A stretch of 64,000 nt of DNA from an uncultured Lachnospiraceae bacterium (GTDB lineage: Bacteria > Bacillota > Clostridia > Lachnospirales > Lachnospiraceae), in the NCBI GenBank assembly GCA_910587935.1, contig CAJUNP010000006.1:32824-96823 (forward strand). Reading direction: 5' to 3'. The position numbers were made by a program, and so were the translations under genes. The notes beneath the pieces were generated by a model. It made no database searches. It was not told the DNA's origin and saw nothing but the letters and a program-made list of their open reading frames with translations. Positions 43,496 through 51,952 of the stretch are shown piece after piece. The number at the start of each line of letters is the position of its first letter. The stretch's first letter is position 1.

Positions 43496-44089
43496 ATGAC
43501 AAAGAAAATAATACTGGCGTCGGCGTCTCCCAGGCGAAGGGAGCTGCTGGCCCGGATCGGACTGGAATTTGAAGTTATGCCCGGAGAGGGCGAGGAAAAA
43601 ATTACCTGCAGCGTTCCGGCGGACATCGTTATGGAGCTGGCGGAAGGAAAAGCCAGGGAGGTCTTTATGAAACGGCCGGACCAGGAGAATATTCTTGTTC
43701 TGGGAGCGGATACTATTGTGGTGCATCAGGGATGCGTTATGGGTAAACCTGCAAGCGTGGAGGATGCCATGGATATGCTTACCCGCTTATGCGGCGATAC
43801 GCATCAGGTATATACCGGCGTGGCGTTTTTCTGGGAAGAAGCCGGCTGTGTTAAAAAGCATACGTTTTTTGAATGTACGGAGGTAACCGTATACGATGCC
43901 GGTCAGGAAGAGATCCGCGCATATGCGGCTACGAAAGAGCCTATGGACAAAGCCGGCGCTTATGGGATACAGGGGCGCTTTGCAGCGTTTATTAAAAAAA
44001 TCAACGGAGACTATAATAATGTGGTGGGGCTTCCCGTGGGGCGCGTATACCAGGAGTTGAAGAAAAGGGGGTTTTACGGCTGTGATTAA
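43496..44089 (+). CDS. maf: Maf-type nucleoside triphosphate pyrophosphatase
   Basis: Removes non-standard or dTTP/UTP nucleotides by releasing pyrophosphate. 197 residues from the ATG at 43496, ten bases after GAGG; an ATG at 43487 overlapping the ppk1 stop is an alternative start. ILASASPRRRELL is the signature N-terminal loop and VLGADTIVVHQG a conserved segment. ITRIP-like substrate residues are not diagnosed here. It overlaps gph by 8 bases. Confidence 0.93.
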   Translation: MTKKIILASASPRRRELLARIGLEFEVMPGEGEEKITCSVPADIVMELAEGKAREVFMKRPDQENILVLGADTIVVHQGCVMGKPASVEDAMDMLTRLCGDTHQVYTGVAFFWEEAGCVKKHTFFECTEVTVYDAGQEEIRAYAATKEPMDKAGAYGIQGRFAAFIKKINGDYNNVVGLPVGRVYQELKKRGFYGCD

Positions 44090-44732
44090 AACGATCCTGT
44101 TTGATTTGGACGGAACGCTTGCGGATTCCCTGGAATCTATTGCGTACTGCGCCAATAAGGCTCTGCAGGTTCTGGGGCTTGGCCCCATTGAGAAAGATGC
44201 TTACCGTTATCTGGTGGGAGACGGCGCGGCAAAGCTGATCGAGCGGGCGCTTCTTAAATGCGGCGATACGAAGCTTAAGTTTTTTGACAGAGCCTTTGCC
44301 GCGTATACGGATGTTTTTGAAAAGCACTGCATGTACCGGGTAAAGCCTTATCCGGGCATTACGGAAACACTGCAGGCATTAAAGCGGGCGGGAATTCAGA
44401 CGGCGGTATTATCCAATAAGCCCCATGAGAGAACGCTTCGGGTAATCAGCGATCTGTTTGGGGAAAACATGTTTGACGTGGTTCTTGGCCAAAAACCTGA
44501 AATAAAAAGGAAACCCAGTCCCGAAGGCGTTTATGCAATACTTGACATGCTGCAGGCCGGGAAAGAACAGGTACTCTATCTGGGGGACACCGATACGGAT
44601 ATGAAAACCGGTAAATCGGCCGGCGTATTTACCGTCGGCGTTTTATGGGGGTTTCGTGACAGAGCGGAGTTAGAAGAAAACGGCGCGGATGCGGTGATTG
44701 AAAAGCCGGAGGACATTTTAAAATTTATATAG
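44082..44732 (+). CDS. gph: HAD phosphatase, phosphoglycolate phosphatase-like
   Basis: 216 residues, GTG start at 44082, overlapping the maf stop, with AAGGGGG upstream. The nucleophile motif is FDLDGTLADSLES, followed by SNKPHE (motif II) and LYLGDTDTDMKTG (motif IV). Probably removes phosphate from 2-phosphoglycolate or a similar small molecule. The symbol is by resemblance only. It closes the overlapping maf-gph pair. Confidence 0.85.
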   Translation: MIKTILFDLDGTLADSLESIAYCANKALQVLGLGPIEKDAYRYLVGDGAAKLIERALLKCGDTKLKFFDRAFAAYTDVFEKHCMYRVKPYPGITETLQALKRAGIQTAVLSNKPHERTLRVISDLFGENMFDVVLGQKPEIKRKPSPEGVYAILDMLQAGKEQVLYLGDTDTDMKTGKSAGVFTVGVLWGFRDRAELEENGADAVIEKPEDILKFI

Positions 44733-44751
44733 GATATCAGGAGGTATTACT

Positions 44752-45015
44752 ATGCACGAATACGATGACGCAGTGCTGGCATGTTTTTTGAAGAATCAGG
44801 GACGTTTATTTCCCGAACCCGTAGCCGGAAATCCCGAGGAAGCCGAAGCGTTTCTGGAGGAATGTATGGCAGTGGTGGCGGCTTCTGTGAGGGAAGTGCT
44901 GGAATATTTTGAAGAAGCGGGTATTGATACGGAAGGCGCCGATGAAGAATCGATTCTGGAGGCTGATGAAGTATTTGATATTGGAGACGGACGTTATCTT
45001 ATTGTAGAAGGATAG
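44752..45015 (+). CDS. Acidic protein of unknown function, 87 residues
   Basis: Rich in Glu and Asp, helical, no Cys pairs, no membrane span. GAGG lies just upstream of the ATG. The central part (EAEAFLEECMAVVAASVREV) is a plausible amphipathic helix and the end is IGDGRYLIVEG. It follows gph by 19 bases. No family recognised. Confidence 0.65.
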   Translation: MHEYDDAVLACFLKNQGRLFPEPVAGNPEEAEAFLEECMAVVAASVREVLEYFEEAGIDTEGADEESILEADEVFDIGDGRYLIVEG

Positions 45016-45064
45016 GAGTGCAGGCAATACGTAATTTAAATAAAATTGCTTATGATTTTATGCA

Positions 45065-46717
45065 TTACAACTCTGCTAATTTCTCAAACAGCGGAACCAG
45101 TCCGTCGTGATCGTTGTCTTCCTGCGTAACAAAATCTGCGGCCTGCTTTACTGATTCGTCCCCGTTATTCATGGCGATGCCGATACCGGCGGCCTGCAGC
45201 ATGGAAATATCGTTTTCCGCATCGCCGCAGGCGTACGAGCGGTTTAAAGGCACATGAAAATATTCGCATACAAAACGTACGGCGTTTCCCTTTCCGGCCT
45301 GTATGGGGAGAATTTCCATGTAATAATCGTTGGAAAACACAATCTGTATCCTGCCTTTGCAATACTCGGCGATCTGTTCCCTGAAAGCTTCCAGTTTTGT
45401 CTTATCCGTCAGATGGATGGTCATAAGCTTAAAGGAACCTTCCGGCAGGGCGGCGGCAATATCCTCCGTAAATGTAACGGGAAGATGAATCTTTTGGGTA
45501 TAAAAGACAAGCTCCTCCGCCTGTTTTTTTGCGATAATATGGGTATCTGAGTATGCGTGGCAGTAGATTCCCATTTTGTCCGCTTCTTTAATAAGATAAC
45601 GAAGATCTGCGGCGCTTAGTCGGAATTCGGCGAGGGCGCCTTTTTTGTCACAGTCGTAAATGAGAGAACCGTTGTTTGCAATTACAAGCATACCGGGATA
45701 ACGAAGCGAGGCCTCCTCCATCACTTCCAGAATACTGTTCAGGGGTCTTCCCGAGGTAAGAATCAGCCTATGTCCCTTCTGAAGCATGGAAGCGACGGCT
45801 TTGCCCGTTTTGGCAGATACATGGCTTTCGCGGTTTAGAAGGGTTCCGTCCAGATCGGAAAAGACCAGACGAATCCGGCTTTTCTTTAAGTCCTCCAAGA
45901 TACCGGCAGGAATAAAAAGCGTACCATAACCGACAGCCAGATCCAGCTTCGGCTTGTTTGCTCCGTGAAAATCGGAACCGCCGCTGATTAACAGATGGTA
46001 ACGCTCGGCGAGCCTCCGCATTTCCCGTTCTTCGGAAGGCGTGTTGGTGGAATATACGGCTTCCAGTCCGATCAGGCCGGCTTCCTTTAAGGAGGCTACC
46101 AGCTTTTCCAACCGGCCGCGGCCCATTCGGTAAAGCAGGGGGTGCGCCAGAATGGGAATACCGTCGGCCCGCAGGATCAAATCGATTGCCTGCGCGGGCG
46201 TAACCTTTTCGCGGGGGACATAGCAGGGGCAGTGGTCGCCCACGTAACGGTCAAAGGCTTCCGCAATGCTTTTGACGTATCCGTGTTCCAAAAGATATCT
46301 TGCATAATGGGCCCTTGTAATGGTGGAGCCGGGAAAAGAGGACAGCAGGTCTTCATACGTAACAAAAACGCCCGCTTTTTGCAGGTTGGCGCACATTTTC
46401 CGGTTGCGTTCGGTTCGGGAGTCGATAAATGCCTGAACCTGTTCTTTGAATTCTTTTTTTTCATAATCAATATAAAGCCCAAGGATGTGGATATCCCTGG
46501 ACTCATATTCGGTGGAAAATTCAATGCCGGGCACGACTTCAATGTCCCTGCCTTCTGCGTAGCGGATCGCTCTGTCTAAGCCTTCCGTCGTATCATGGTC
46601 GGTCAGGGCAAATGCCCTTAACCCTTTTTTTAGCGCATAATCAACCAGCTCTTCGGGGGTATACGTCCCGTCGGAGCAGGTGGAATGTACGTGAAGATCT
46701 ACAATTCCGTTTTTCAT
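45065..46717 (-). CDS. PHP phosphoesterase fused to a Cof-type HAD phosphatase
   Basis: 550 residues. The N-terminal PHP domain (1-283) shows the metal ligands LHVHSTCSDG (His9, His11, Asp16), LTDHDT (Asp40, His41), PGIEFS (Glu66), ILAHPLL (His192) and GGSDFHG (Asp249, His251). It resembles the YciV/RNase AM-type phosphoesterases. The C-terminal domain is HAD type: FSDLDGTLLN at 287-295 and GDAENDISMLQAAG. The frame is continuous through the join, and both active sites look complete. It overlaps the ABC-F stop by one base (TAATG), so the two are probably coupled. Confidence 0.88.
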   Translation of the reverse strand: MKNGIVDLHVHSTCSDGTYTPEELVDYALKKGLRAFALTDHDTTEGLDRAIRYAEGRDIEVVPGIEFSTEYESRDIHILGLYIDYEKKEFKEQVQAFIDSRTERNRKMCANLQKAGVFVTYEDLLSSFPGSTITRAHYARYLLEHGYVKSIAEAFDRYVGDHCPCYVPREKVTPAQAIDLILRADGIPILAHPLLYRMGRGRLEKLVASLKEAGLIGLEAVYSTNTPSEEREMRRLAERYHLLISGGSDFHGANKPKLDLAVGYGTLFIPAGILEDLKKSRIRLVFSDLDGTLLNRESHVSAKTGKAVASMLQKGHRLILTSGRPLNSILEVMEEASLRYPGMLVIANNGSLIYDCDKKGALAEFRLSAADLRYLIKEADKMGIYCHAYSDTHIIAKKQAEELVFYTQKIHLPVTFTEDIAAALPEGSFKLMTIHLTDKTKLEAFREQIAEYCKGRIQIVFSNDYYMEILPIQAGKGNAVRFVCEYFHVPLNRSYACGDAENDISMLQAAGIGIAMNNGDESVKQAADFVTQEDNDHDGLVPLFEKLAEL

Positions 46718-48354
46718 TAATTCTCATCTTCCTCAATTTTGGCCGTATAAATAGTCCGTTTTCTGGCAAGCTCATCGTTTGCCAGGTATTCGTCGTACGT
46801 AGTGATTTTATCGATCAGACTTCCGTCGGGAAGGATTTCCATGATCCGGTTGGCCGTTGTCTGCACAAACTGGTGGTCATGGCAGGAGAACAGCTCCACG
46901 CCGGGAAACTTGATCAGGCCGTTGTTCAGCGCAGTGATGGACTCCATATCCAAATGGTTGGTGGGTTCGTCCAGAATCAGGCAGTTGGCTCCGCTGATCA
47001 TCATTTTGGACAGCAGACAGCGGACCTTTTCTCCGCCCGATAAAACCCTTACTTTTTTCACGCCGTCTTCCCCGGCGAAAAGCATACGTCCCAAAAATCC
47101 CCGGACGTAAGTGACGTCCTTAACGGGAGAATAGCCGGTAAGCCAGTCTACGATCGTATAGTCGTTGTCAAATTCCTCCGTATTGTCCTTGGGGAAATAT
47201 GCCTGGGAGGTAGTGACGCCCCACTTGTAAGTGCCTTCGTCCGGCTCCAGTTCGCCCATAAGGATTTTGAACAGAGTCGTTTTGGCAAGCTCGTTGCTGC
47301 CCACAAAGGCTATTTTATCATTATGCCCTACGATAAAGGAAACGTGATCGAGCACCTTTTCTCCGTTAATTGTTTTGGTAATGCCCTCTACGGTCAGTAC
47401 TTCGTTGCCGATCTCACGGTCCGGACGGAAATCAATATAAGGATATTTTCTGCTGGAGGGCTTGATTTCATCCAGTTCAATTTTTTCCAGGGCGCGTTTT
47501 CTGGAAGTAGCCTGCTTGGATTTGGATGCGTTGGCGGAGAAACGGGAAATGAATTCCTGCAGCTCTTTGATTTTTTCTTCCTTTTTACGGTTGGCTTCCT
47601 TCATCTGACGGATCAAAAGCTGGCTGGATTCATACCAGAAATCATAATTGCCCGCGTAAAGCTGGATCTTGCCGTAGTCGATATCGGCCGTATGGGTGCA
47701 GACCTTGTTCAGAAAATAACGGTCGTGGGAAACCACGATCACGGTGTTCTCAAAATCGATCAGGAAATCCTCAAGCCATGCGATGGCGTCCAGATCCAGG
47801 TGGTTCGTAGGCTCGTCCAAAAGCAGAATATCCGGGTTGCCGAAAAGCGCTTTTGCCAGAAGGACCTTGACTTTGGCGTTGCCGTCCAGATCCGCCATCA
47901 TGCTATAGTGGAGAGAAGAGTCGATTCCCAGGCCGTTTAAAAGCATGGAAGCGTTGGATTCCGCCTCCCAGCCGTCCATTTCGGCAAATTCTCCTTCCAG
48001 TTCGCTGGCGCGGATTCCGTCTTCGTCCGTAAAGTCTTCTTTGGCATATATGGCGTCTTTCTCTTTCATAATCTGATAAAGACGTTCATTCCCCATAATA
48101 ACTACGTCCATAACCGGATAGGCGTCGTACTTAAAGTGATCCTGTTCCAGGACGGAGAGACGCTGTCCGGGAGTTATGGTTACGTCTCCGTTTGTGGTTT
48201 CAAGTTTTCCGGAGAGAATTTTTAAAAAAGTGGATTTGCCGGCTCCGTTGGCGCCGATCAGTCCGTAGCAGTTACCCTCCGTAAATTTAATGTTTACGTC
48301 CTCAAATAAAGCTTTTTTTCCTAAACGCAGTGTTACATTGTTTGCTGCTATCAT
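46717..48354 (-). CDS. ABC-F ATPase, YkpA/YbiT-like
   Basis: 545 residues. The start at 48354 has AGG seven bases upstream; a GTG at 48375 is an alternative. Two ATP-binding domains are joined by a basic linker (about residues 240-275). Domain 1 has GANGAGKST at 34-42 and a degenerate signature, LDGNAKVKVLLAKALF. Domain 2 has LSGGEKVRCLLSKMM, but its Walker A reads GSNELAKTT (near residue 350) instead of the usual GxNGxGKTT. No membrane part, so it is likely a ribosome-associated translation factor rather than a transporter. Confidence 0.9.
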   Translation of the reverse strand: MIAANNVTLRLGKKALFEDVNIKFTEGNCYGLIGANGAGKSTFLKILSGKLETTNGDVTITPGQRLSVLEQDHFKYDAYPVMDVVIMGNERLYQIMKEKDAIYAKEDFTDEDGIRASELEGEFAEMDGWEAESNASMLLNGLGIDSSLHYSMMADLDGNAKVKVLLAKALFGNPDILLLDEPTNHLDLDAIAWLEDFLIDFENTVIVVSHDRYFLNKVCTHTADIDYGKIQLYAGNYDFWYESSQLLIRQMKEANRKKEEKIKELQEFISRFSANASKSKQATSRKRALEKIELDEIKPSSRKYPYIDFRPDREIGNEVLTVEGITKTINGEKVLDHVSFIVGHNDKIAFVGSNELAKTTLFKILMGELEPDEGTYKWGVTTSQAYFPKDNTEEFDNDYTIVDWLTGYSPVKDVTYVRGFLGRMLFAGEDGVKKVRVLSGGEKVRCLLSKMMISGANCLILDEPTNHLDMESITALNNGLIKFPGVELFSCHDHQFVQTTANRIMEILPDGSLIDKITTYDEYLANDELARKRTIYTAKIEEDEN

Positions 48355-48417
48355 GCTTATACCTATGCCTTTCACGCTTGCTGTTTTTCATTATTTCAAT
48401 TTAAAGCCACTCATTTT

Positions 48418-48445
48418 ATTATACATAAAACCCTTAATATTTCAA
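48418..48445 (-). promoter_or_regulatory. Promoter of the ABC-F / PHP-HAD pair
   Basis: On the minus strand TTGAAA and TATAAT are 16 bases apart, about 64 bases before the ATG at 48354. Confidence 0.6.
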
Positions 48446-48466
48446 GGAAAAAAAGCGGTGGCCACA

Positions 48467-48495
48467 TTGAACTTACGAGTGGGAAATGTTAAAAT
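48467..48495 (+). promoter_or_regulatory. Promoter of the MFS transporter gene
   Basis: TTGAAC and TAAAAT are 17 bases apart. The two divergent promoters share a 172-base gap. Confidence 0.6.
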
Positions 48496-48526
48496 AAAAA
48501 GATAAAAGCAAAAGGAGGGAACAGGA

Positions 48527-49828
48527 TTGAATCAGAAACTCAACTATAAAAGGACTTTTTTTATCGGATTGGCTTTTTTGTCCATTTCCGCTTTCTGGCA
48601 GATGTACGATAATATCATCCCGCTGATATTGCAGAATACGTTTCGCTTAGGGGAGTCCGTTACGGGAGTGGTTATGGCTCTGGATAATGTACTGGCGCTG
48701 TTTTTACTGCCCCTGTTCGGTTCCCTTTCCGATAAAGCGGATACTCCCTTTGGAAAAAGGATGCCCTTTATTGCGGGAGGAACCGTGCTGGCGATTGTTT
48801 TTCTGATGCTTCTTCCCTTTGCGGACCGGAACGAGAATATAACGCTGTTTATTATTGCCCTGTTCTGTGTGCTTCTCGCCATGGGCTTTTACCGTTCTCC
48901 GGCGGTGGCCCTGATGCCGGATCTGACGCCCAACCGGCTGCGTAGCAAAGCGAACGCGGTAATTAATCTGATGGGTGCGGTCGGCGGCGTTTACGCGCTG
49001 ATTATGATTAAGCTTCTGGTGGGAAAAGGGGACCGTCCGGATTATACATACCTGTTTTGCAGTATTGCGGCGGCGATGGCGCTGGCCGTGGGAATTCTTG
49101 TGATAACCATAAATGAAAACCGGGTGAAAAAGCGGCTTCAGGAATCCGGCGTATGGGAAGATCAGGAAGAAACAGGGAAGGAGAAAGAACCGGAAGCGGC
49201 AGAGGGCGGCGGTATGTCCGGCGCCGTTAAGAAAAGCTTTGTCTTTATGCTTCTCTCCATCTTTTTATGGTTTATGGCCTATAACGCGGTAACAACCGCT
49301 TTTTCCAGATATACGAGAGTGGTCTGGCATATGGAGGGCGGAAGCTTTGCGGACTGTTTGATGGTTGCCACGGCTGCGGCCATTATCAGTTATATTCCGA
49401 TCGGTAATATTTCTTCAAAAATCGGCAGGAAAAAGACGATTATGGGCGGCGTGGTACTGATGAGCGCGTGTTATCTGGCTGCTGTTTTCGTGCTTTCCTA
49501 TCATCCGCTGATTAACGCGGCATTTGCTTTGATAGGAGTTGGCTGGGCGGCCATCAATGTGAATTCGTATCCGATGATCGTGGCTATGAGCAAGGGCTGC
49601 GATATCGGAAAATATACGGGTACGTATTATACCTTTTCCATGGCGGCACAGATTGTGACCCCCATTCTGTCGGGGATTCTGCTGGAAAATATTTCGTACC
49701 GTACCTTGTTTCCCTATGCCTTTGCGTTTTCGGCGCTGGCGTTTCTGACCATGACGCAGGTAAAACACGGAGATGTGAAGCCGCAGAAGAAGGCAAGCGC
49801 GCTGGAGAATTTTGACGTGGAAGACTGA
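48527..49828 (+). CDS. MFS transporter, GPH/SLC45-like
   Basis: 433 residues with about 12 spans. TTG start at 48527, seven bases after AAAGGAGGG. The loop LSDKADTPFGKRMPF matches the RSDxxxTxxGRRRP-like element of GPH and SLC45 sugar transporters. A charged central loop near residues 208-230 divides the two halves. The solute is not inferred; a sugar or organic acid is likely. Not part of an operon with its neighbours. Confidence 0.88.
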   Translation: MNQKLNYKRTFFIGLAFLSISAFWQMYDNIIPLILQNTFRLGESVTGVVMALDNVLALFLLPLFGSLSDKADTPFGKRMPFIAGGTVLAIVFLMLLPFADRNENITLFIIALFCVLLAMGFYRSPAVALMPDLTPNRLRSKANAVINLMGAVGGVYALIMIKLLVGKGDRPDYTYLFCSIAAAMALAVGILVITINENRVKKRLQESGVWEDQEETGKEKEPEAAEGGGMSGAVKKSFVFMLLSIFLWFMAYNAVTTAFSRYTRVVWHMEGGSFADCLMVATAAAIISYIPIGNISSKIGRKKTIMGGVVLMSACYLAAVFVLSYHPLINAAFALIGVGWAAINVNSYPMIVAMSKGCDIGKYTGTYYTFSMAAQIVTPILSGILLENISYRTLFPYAFAFSALAFLTMTQVKHGDVKPQKKASALENFDVED

Positions 49829-49864
49829 CGGGAGAATAATAAAAAACAAACAGAAGGTTTAGAT

Positions 49865-51346
49865 ATGATGACGGTAATAGCGGTAATTTTTTGTATATGG
49901 TTTGGAAGTATGGTCTGCTATATGCTGGCGATTATGCCGAGAATGTTTAAAAGACCGGACAGAGAGCCTTTCCTGCATGTCCTGTACGCACACAGGGGGC
50001 TGCATGATAACGATACGGACGCGCCGGAAAATTCCATGAGGGCTTTTGAAAAGGCAGTGGAAGCCGGTTACGGGATTGAGTTGGACATTCAGCTTTCCAA
50101 AGACGGTGTACCGGTTGTATTTCATGATTTTACATTAAAAAGAGTCTGTGAAGCGGAAGGTAAAATCTGCGATTATACATATGAAGAACTGCAGCGGTTC
50201 CGGTTATGCCGGACCGGGGAAAAAATCCCCCGGCTGGACGAAGTGCTGCGTCTGGTTAACGGAAAGGTTCCTTTGATCGTGGAATTTAAGGTTGAATGGA
50301 GGGAGCTGGCATTGTGTTCTCCGGCAGATGAATTGCTGCGGGAATATAAGGGAGCTTACTGTATAGAATCCTTTAATCCGCTGGTTTTGCTCTGGTATCG
50401 GAGACATAATAAGAGCGTTATGCGGGGACAGTTGTCCGATTCATTTGAAAAGGGCGGGGAAGGGGTACATTCTTTCCTTTTGTACAGAGCGCTGGAAAAC
50501 TTATTGTTTAATTTTGTAACGAAACCGGATTTTATCGCATATAATCATAAGTTTTACAGAAACCGTGCAAGATGCATATGCCGTTATGTATACGGCGGCC
50601 TGGCGGCGGCCTGGACCGTTAAGTCCCAGGAAGAACTGGACGCAAGGCGGGACGACTTTGATTTATTTATTTTTGACAGTTTTATTCCCGGAGAGGACGA
50701 TCAAACAAAAATCCTGCAAAAGTCCCTGCTGGAGCAGACCTTCGGGCGGGAAACGATAGACGTCGAAAGAGTTAAACAAATTGTTTCTCAAATAGACAGA
50801 ATTTCCGTTCAGGAAAATACCGAGAAGTTTAACCGGGAAGAAGTATGGGAGCGGATTACCGAAAGCTGCCGGGAGGAACTGGAGTCGGGAGAATTAATGG
50901 AACGGCTGCCGGAAAATGCGTTTCACAAAAAGAAATTACAGCATCATAAATTTATACCTGTGGCGATTCTTGCGGTTACCGTATTTACAGCGATTTGTAT
51001 CGGGAAAAATTTGGGGATATACGCGGCCGGGAAAAAAAATCTGCAGCCGGATTATGAAGAATTTACCGTATATTCATTGGAAGACCTTCCGGAACAATAT
51101 AAAGAAGAGATTATTATGTCCTGTCAGATTCCGGAAGTATTAATGCTGGATTCCATTAAAGTATGGGACGGGGATCTGGTAAGCGGGTACCGGATAAGAT
51201 ATTTGGACGCTGAGGCGGAAAAATGGATGAACATTGAAACGGCACAGGGGATGATCTTAGAAGGTCCGGAAGGTAAATATGCCCGCCGTTTTCAATATAA
51301 AGGGCGGTGGTATTCGCTGTGCGGTAGTTTCCCGATAGAGAAATAG
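49865..51346 (+). CDS. Glycerophosphodiester phosphodiesterase-like membrane protein
   Basis: 493 residues. The first span is near residues 4-24. The GDPD domain (about 35-270) has AHRGLHDNDTDAPENSMRAF, IELDIQLSKDGVPVVFHD and LIVEFKVE, which supply His, Glu, Asp and Lys of the active site. A second span lies near 361-377 (FIPVAILAVTVFTAICIG) and a C-terminal domain of about 110 residues follows it, with no recognised family. The first part hydrolyses glycerophosphodiesters in the family. Side of the membrane is uncertain. GAAGG precedes the start. Confidence 0.85.
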   Translation: MMTVIAVIFCIWFGSMVCYMLAIMPRMFKRPDREPFLHVLYAHRGLHDNDTDAPENSMRAFEKAVEAGYGIELDIQLSKDGVPVVFHDFTLKRVCEAEGKICDYTYEELQRFRLCRTGEKIPRLDEVLRLVNGKVPLIVEFKVEWRELALCSPADELLREYKGAYCIESFNPLVLLWYRRHNKSVMRGQLSDSFEKGGEGVHSFLLYRALENLLFNFVTKPDFIAYNHKFYRNRARCICRYVYGGLAAAWTVKSQEELDARRDDFDLFIFDSFIPGEDDQTKILQKSLLEQTFGRETIDVERVKQIVSQIDRISVQENTEKFNREEVWERITESCREELESGELMERLPENAFHKKKLQHHKFIPVAILAVTVFTAICIGKNLGIYAAGKKNLQPDYEEFTVYSLEDLPEQYKEEIIMSCQIPEVLMLDSIKVWDGDLVSGYRIRYLDAEAEKWMNIETAQGMILEGPEGKYARRFQYKGRWYSLCGSFPIEK

Positions 51347-51774
51347 GTGGTTTTTTGTCTAAAACGAACAAAAAAGGAAGCATAAATTGCAAATCAGGCG
51401 CATTTTTAACAAAATATATATTTGATGAAACATTTTATATAGTAATTGACATGAATTATATGAGAAGACAATTTGTTTATGAAAATAAGCGGGGAAGGAG
51501 GAGCGAGGCGTTTTACGTAAACATGTTTGAGCACGGAAAGGTTCATGGAACATTGTCTCTCAGATAAAAGGGGATTTTATATAGAGGAAAAACATATGCT
51601 GCAGCAATTGTAAGCGGCTGAATGTTTTTTGCGGAAAATTATTTTGCTGAATTACTCCAAATGTATGAAGTCATTTTCCTGAAAAGAAATAGACGGCATA
51701 TGGGTTGCAGAGAATGAATTGTCAGGGTCAAAGCGGCGCGGCTTGTTATGAGACGGATAATTAAAGGCAGAATA

Positions 51775-51799
51775 ACAGGGTTCTGCGCGGGAACCCTGT
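51775..51799 (+). terminator. First of two abutting hairpins
   Basis: ACAGGGTTC and GAACCCTGT form a 9-bp stem around TGCGCGG. The second hairpin starts at the next base. Confidence 0.7.
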
Positions 51800-51847
51800 A
51801 AACCCGAAGATCGTAAAATGCTGAAAAAGCAACGATTCTTCGGGTTT
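51800..51847 (+). terminator. Second hairpin, compound stem
   Basis: AAACCCGAAGATCGT pairs with ACGATTCTTCGGGTTT apart from one bulged base. The loop contains an inner TGCT-GAAAA-AGCA stem. A T-rich tail (ATTTATTT) follows. Tandem terminators or part of a structured RNA. Confidence 0.7.
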
Positions 51848-51897
51848 ATTTATGTCCGGGCGGCAGTTTAACCGCAGGTTTCGTTTCATTTCGCTTA

Positions 51898-51926
51898 TTG
51901 AACAGATTCTGAAAGTGGATTATAAT
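51898..51926 (+). promoter_or_regulatory. Promoter of the zinc-ribbon/TPM pair
   Basis: TTGAAC at 51898-51903 and a perfect TATAAT at 51921-51926 are 17 bases apart, 26 bases ahead of the start codon. Confidence 0.75.
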
Positions 51927-51952
51927 AGAAAAATAAGAGAAGGAGGGATTGG

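Larger units (their letters stand above)
51347..51952. other. 606-bp gap with no supported gene
   Basis: The largest non-coding stretch in the window. The only open frame on the plus strand (51355-51567) begins with TTG, has no ribosome-binding site and resembles nothing. The first 400 bases are AT-rich and unpatterned to my reading. The last 180 contain two abutting hairpins and a promoter, described separately. A structured RNA transcribed rightwards is possible, but I recognise no known riboswitch or RNA family. Confidence 0.6.

Noticed and set aside
51355..51567. 70-residue frame with a TTG start
   Set aside because: No ribosome-binding site, no resemblance to known proteins and AT-rich surroundings.
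51775..51847. T-box or known metabolite riboswitch
   Set aside because: The sequence lacks the T-box AGGGTGG-type antiterminator element and I saw no conserved core of a known riboswitch. Only stacked hairpins are supported.
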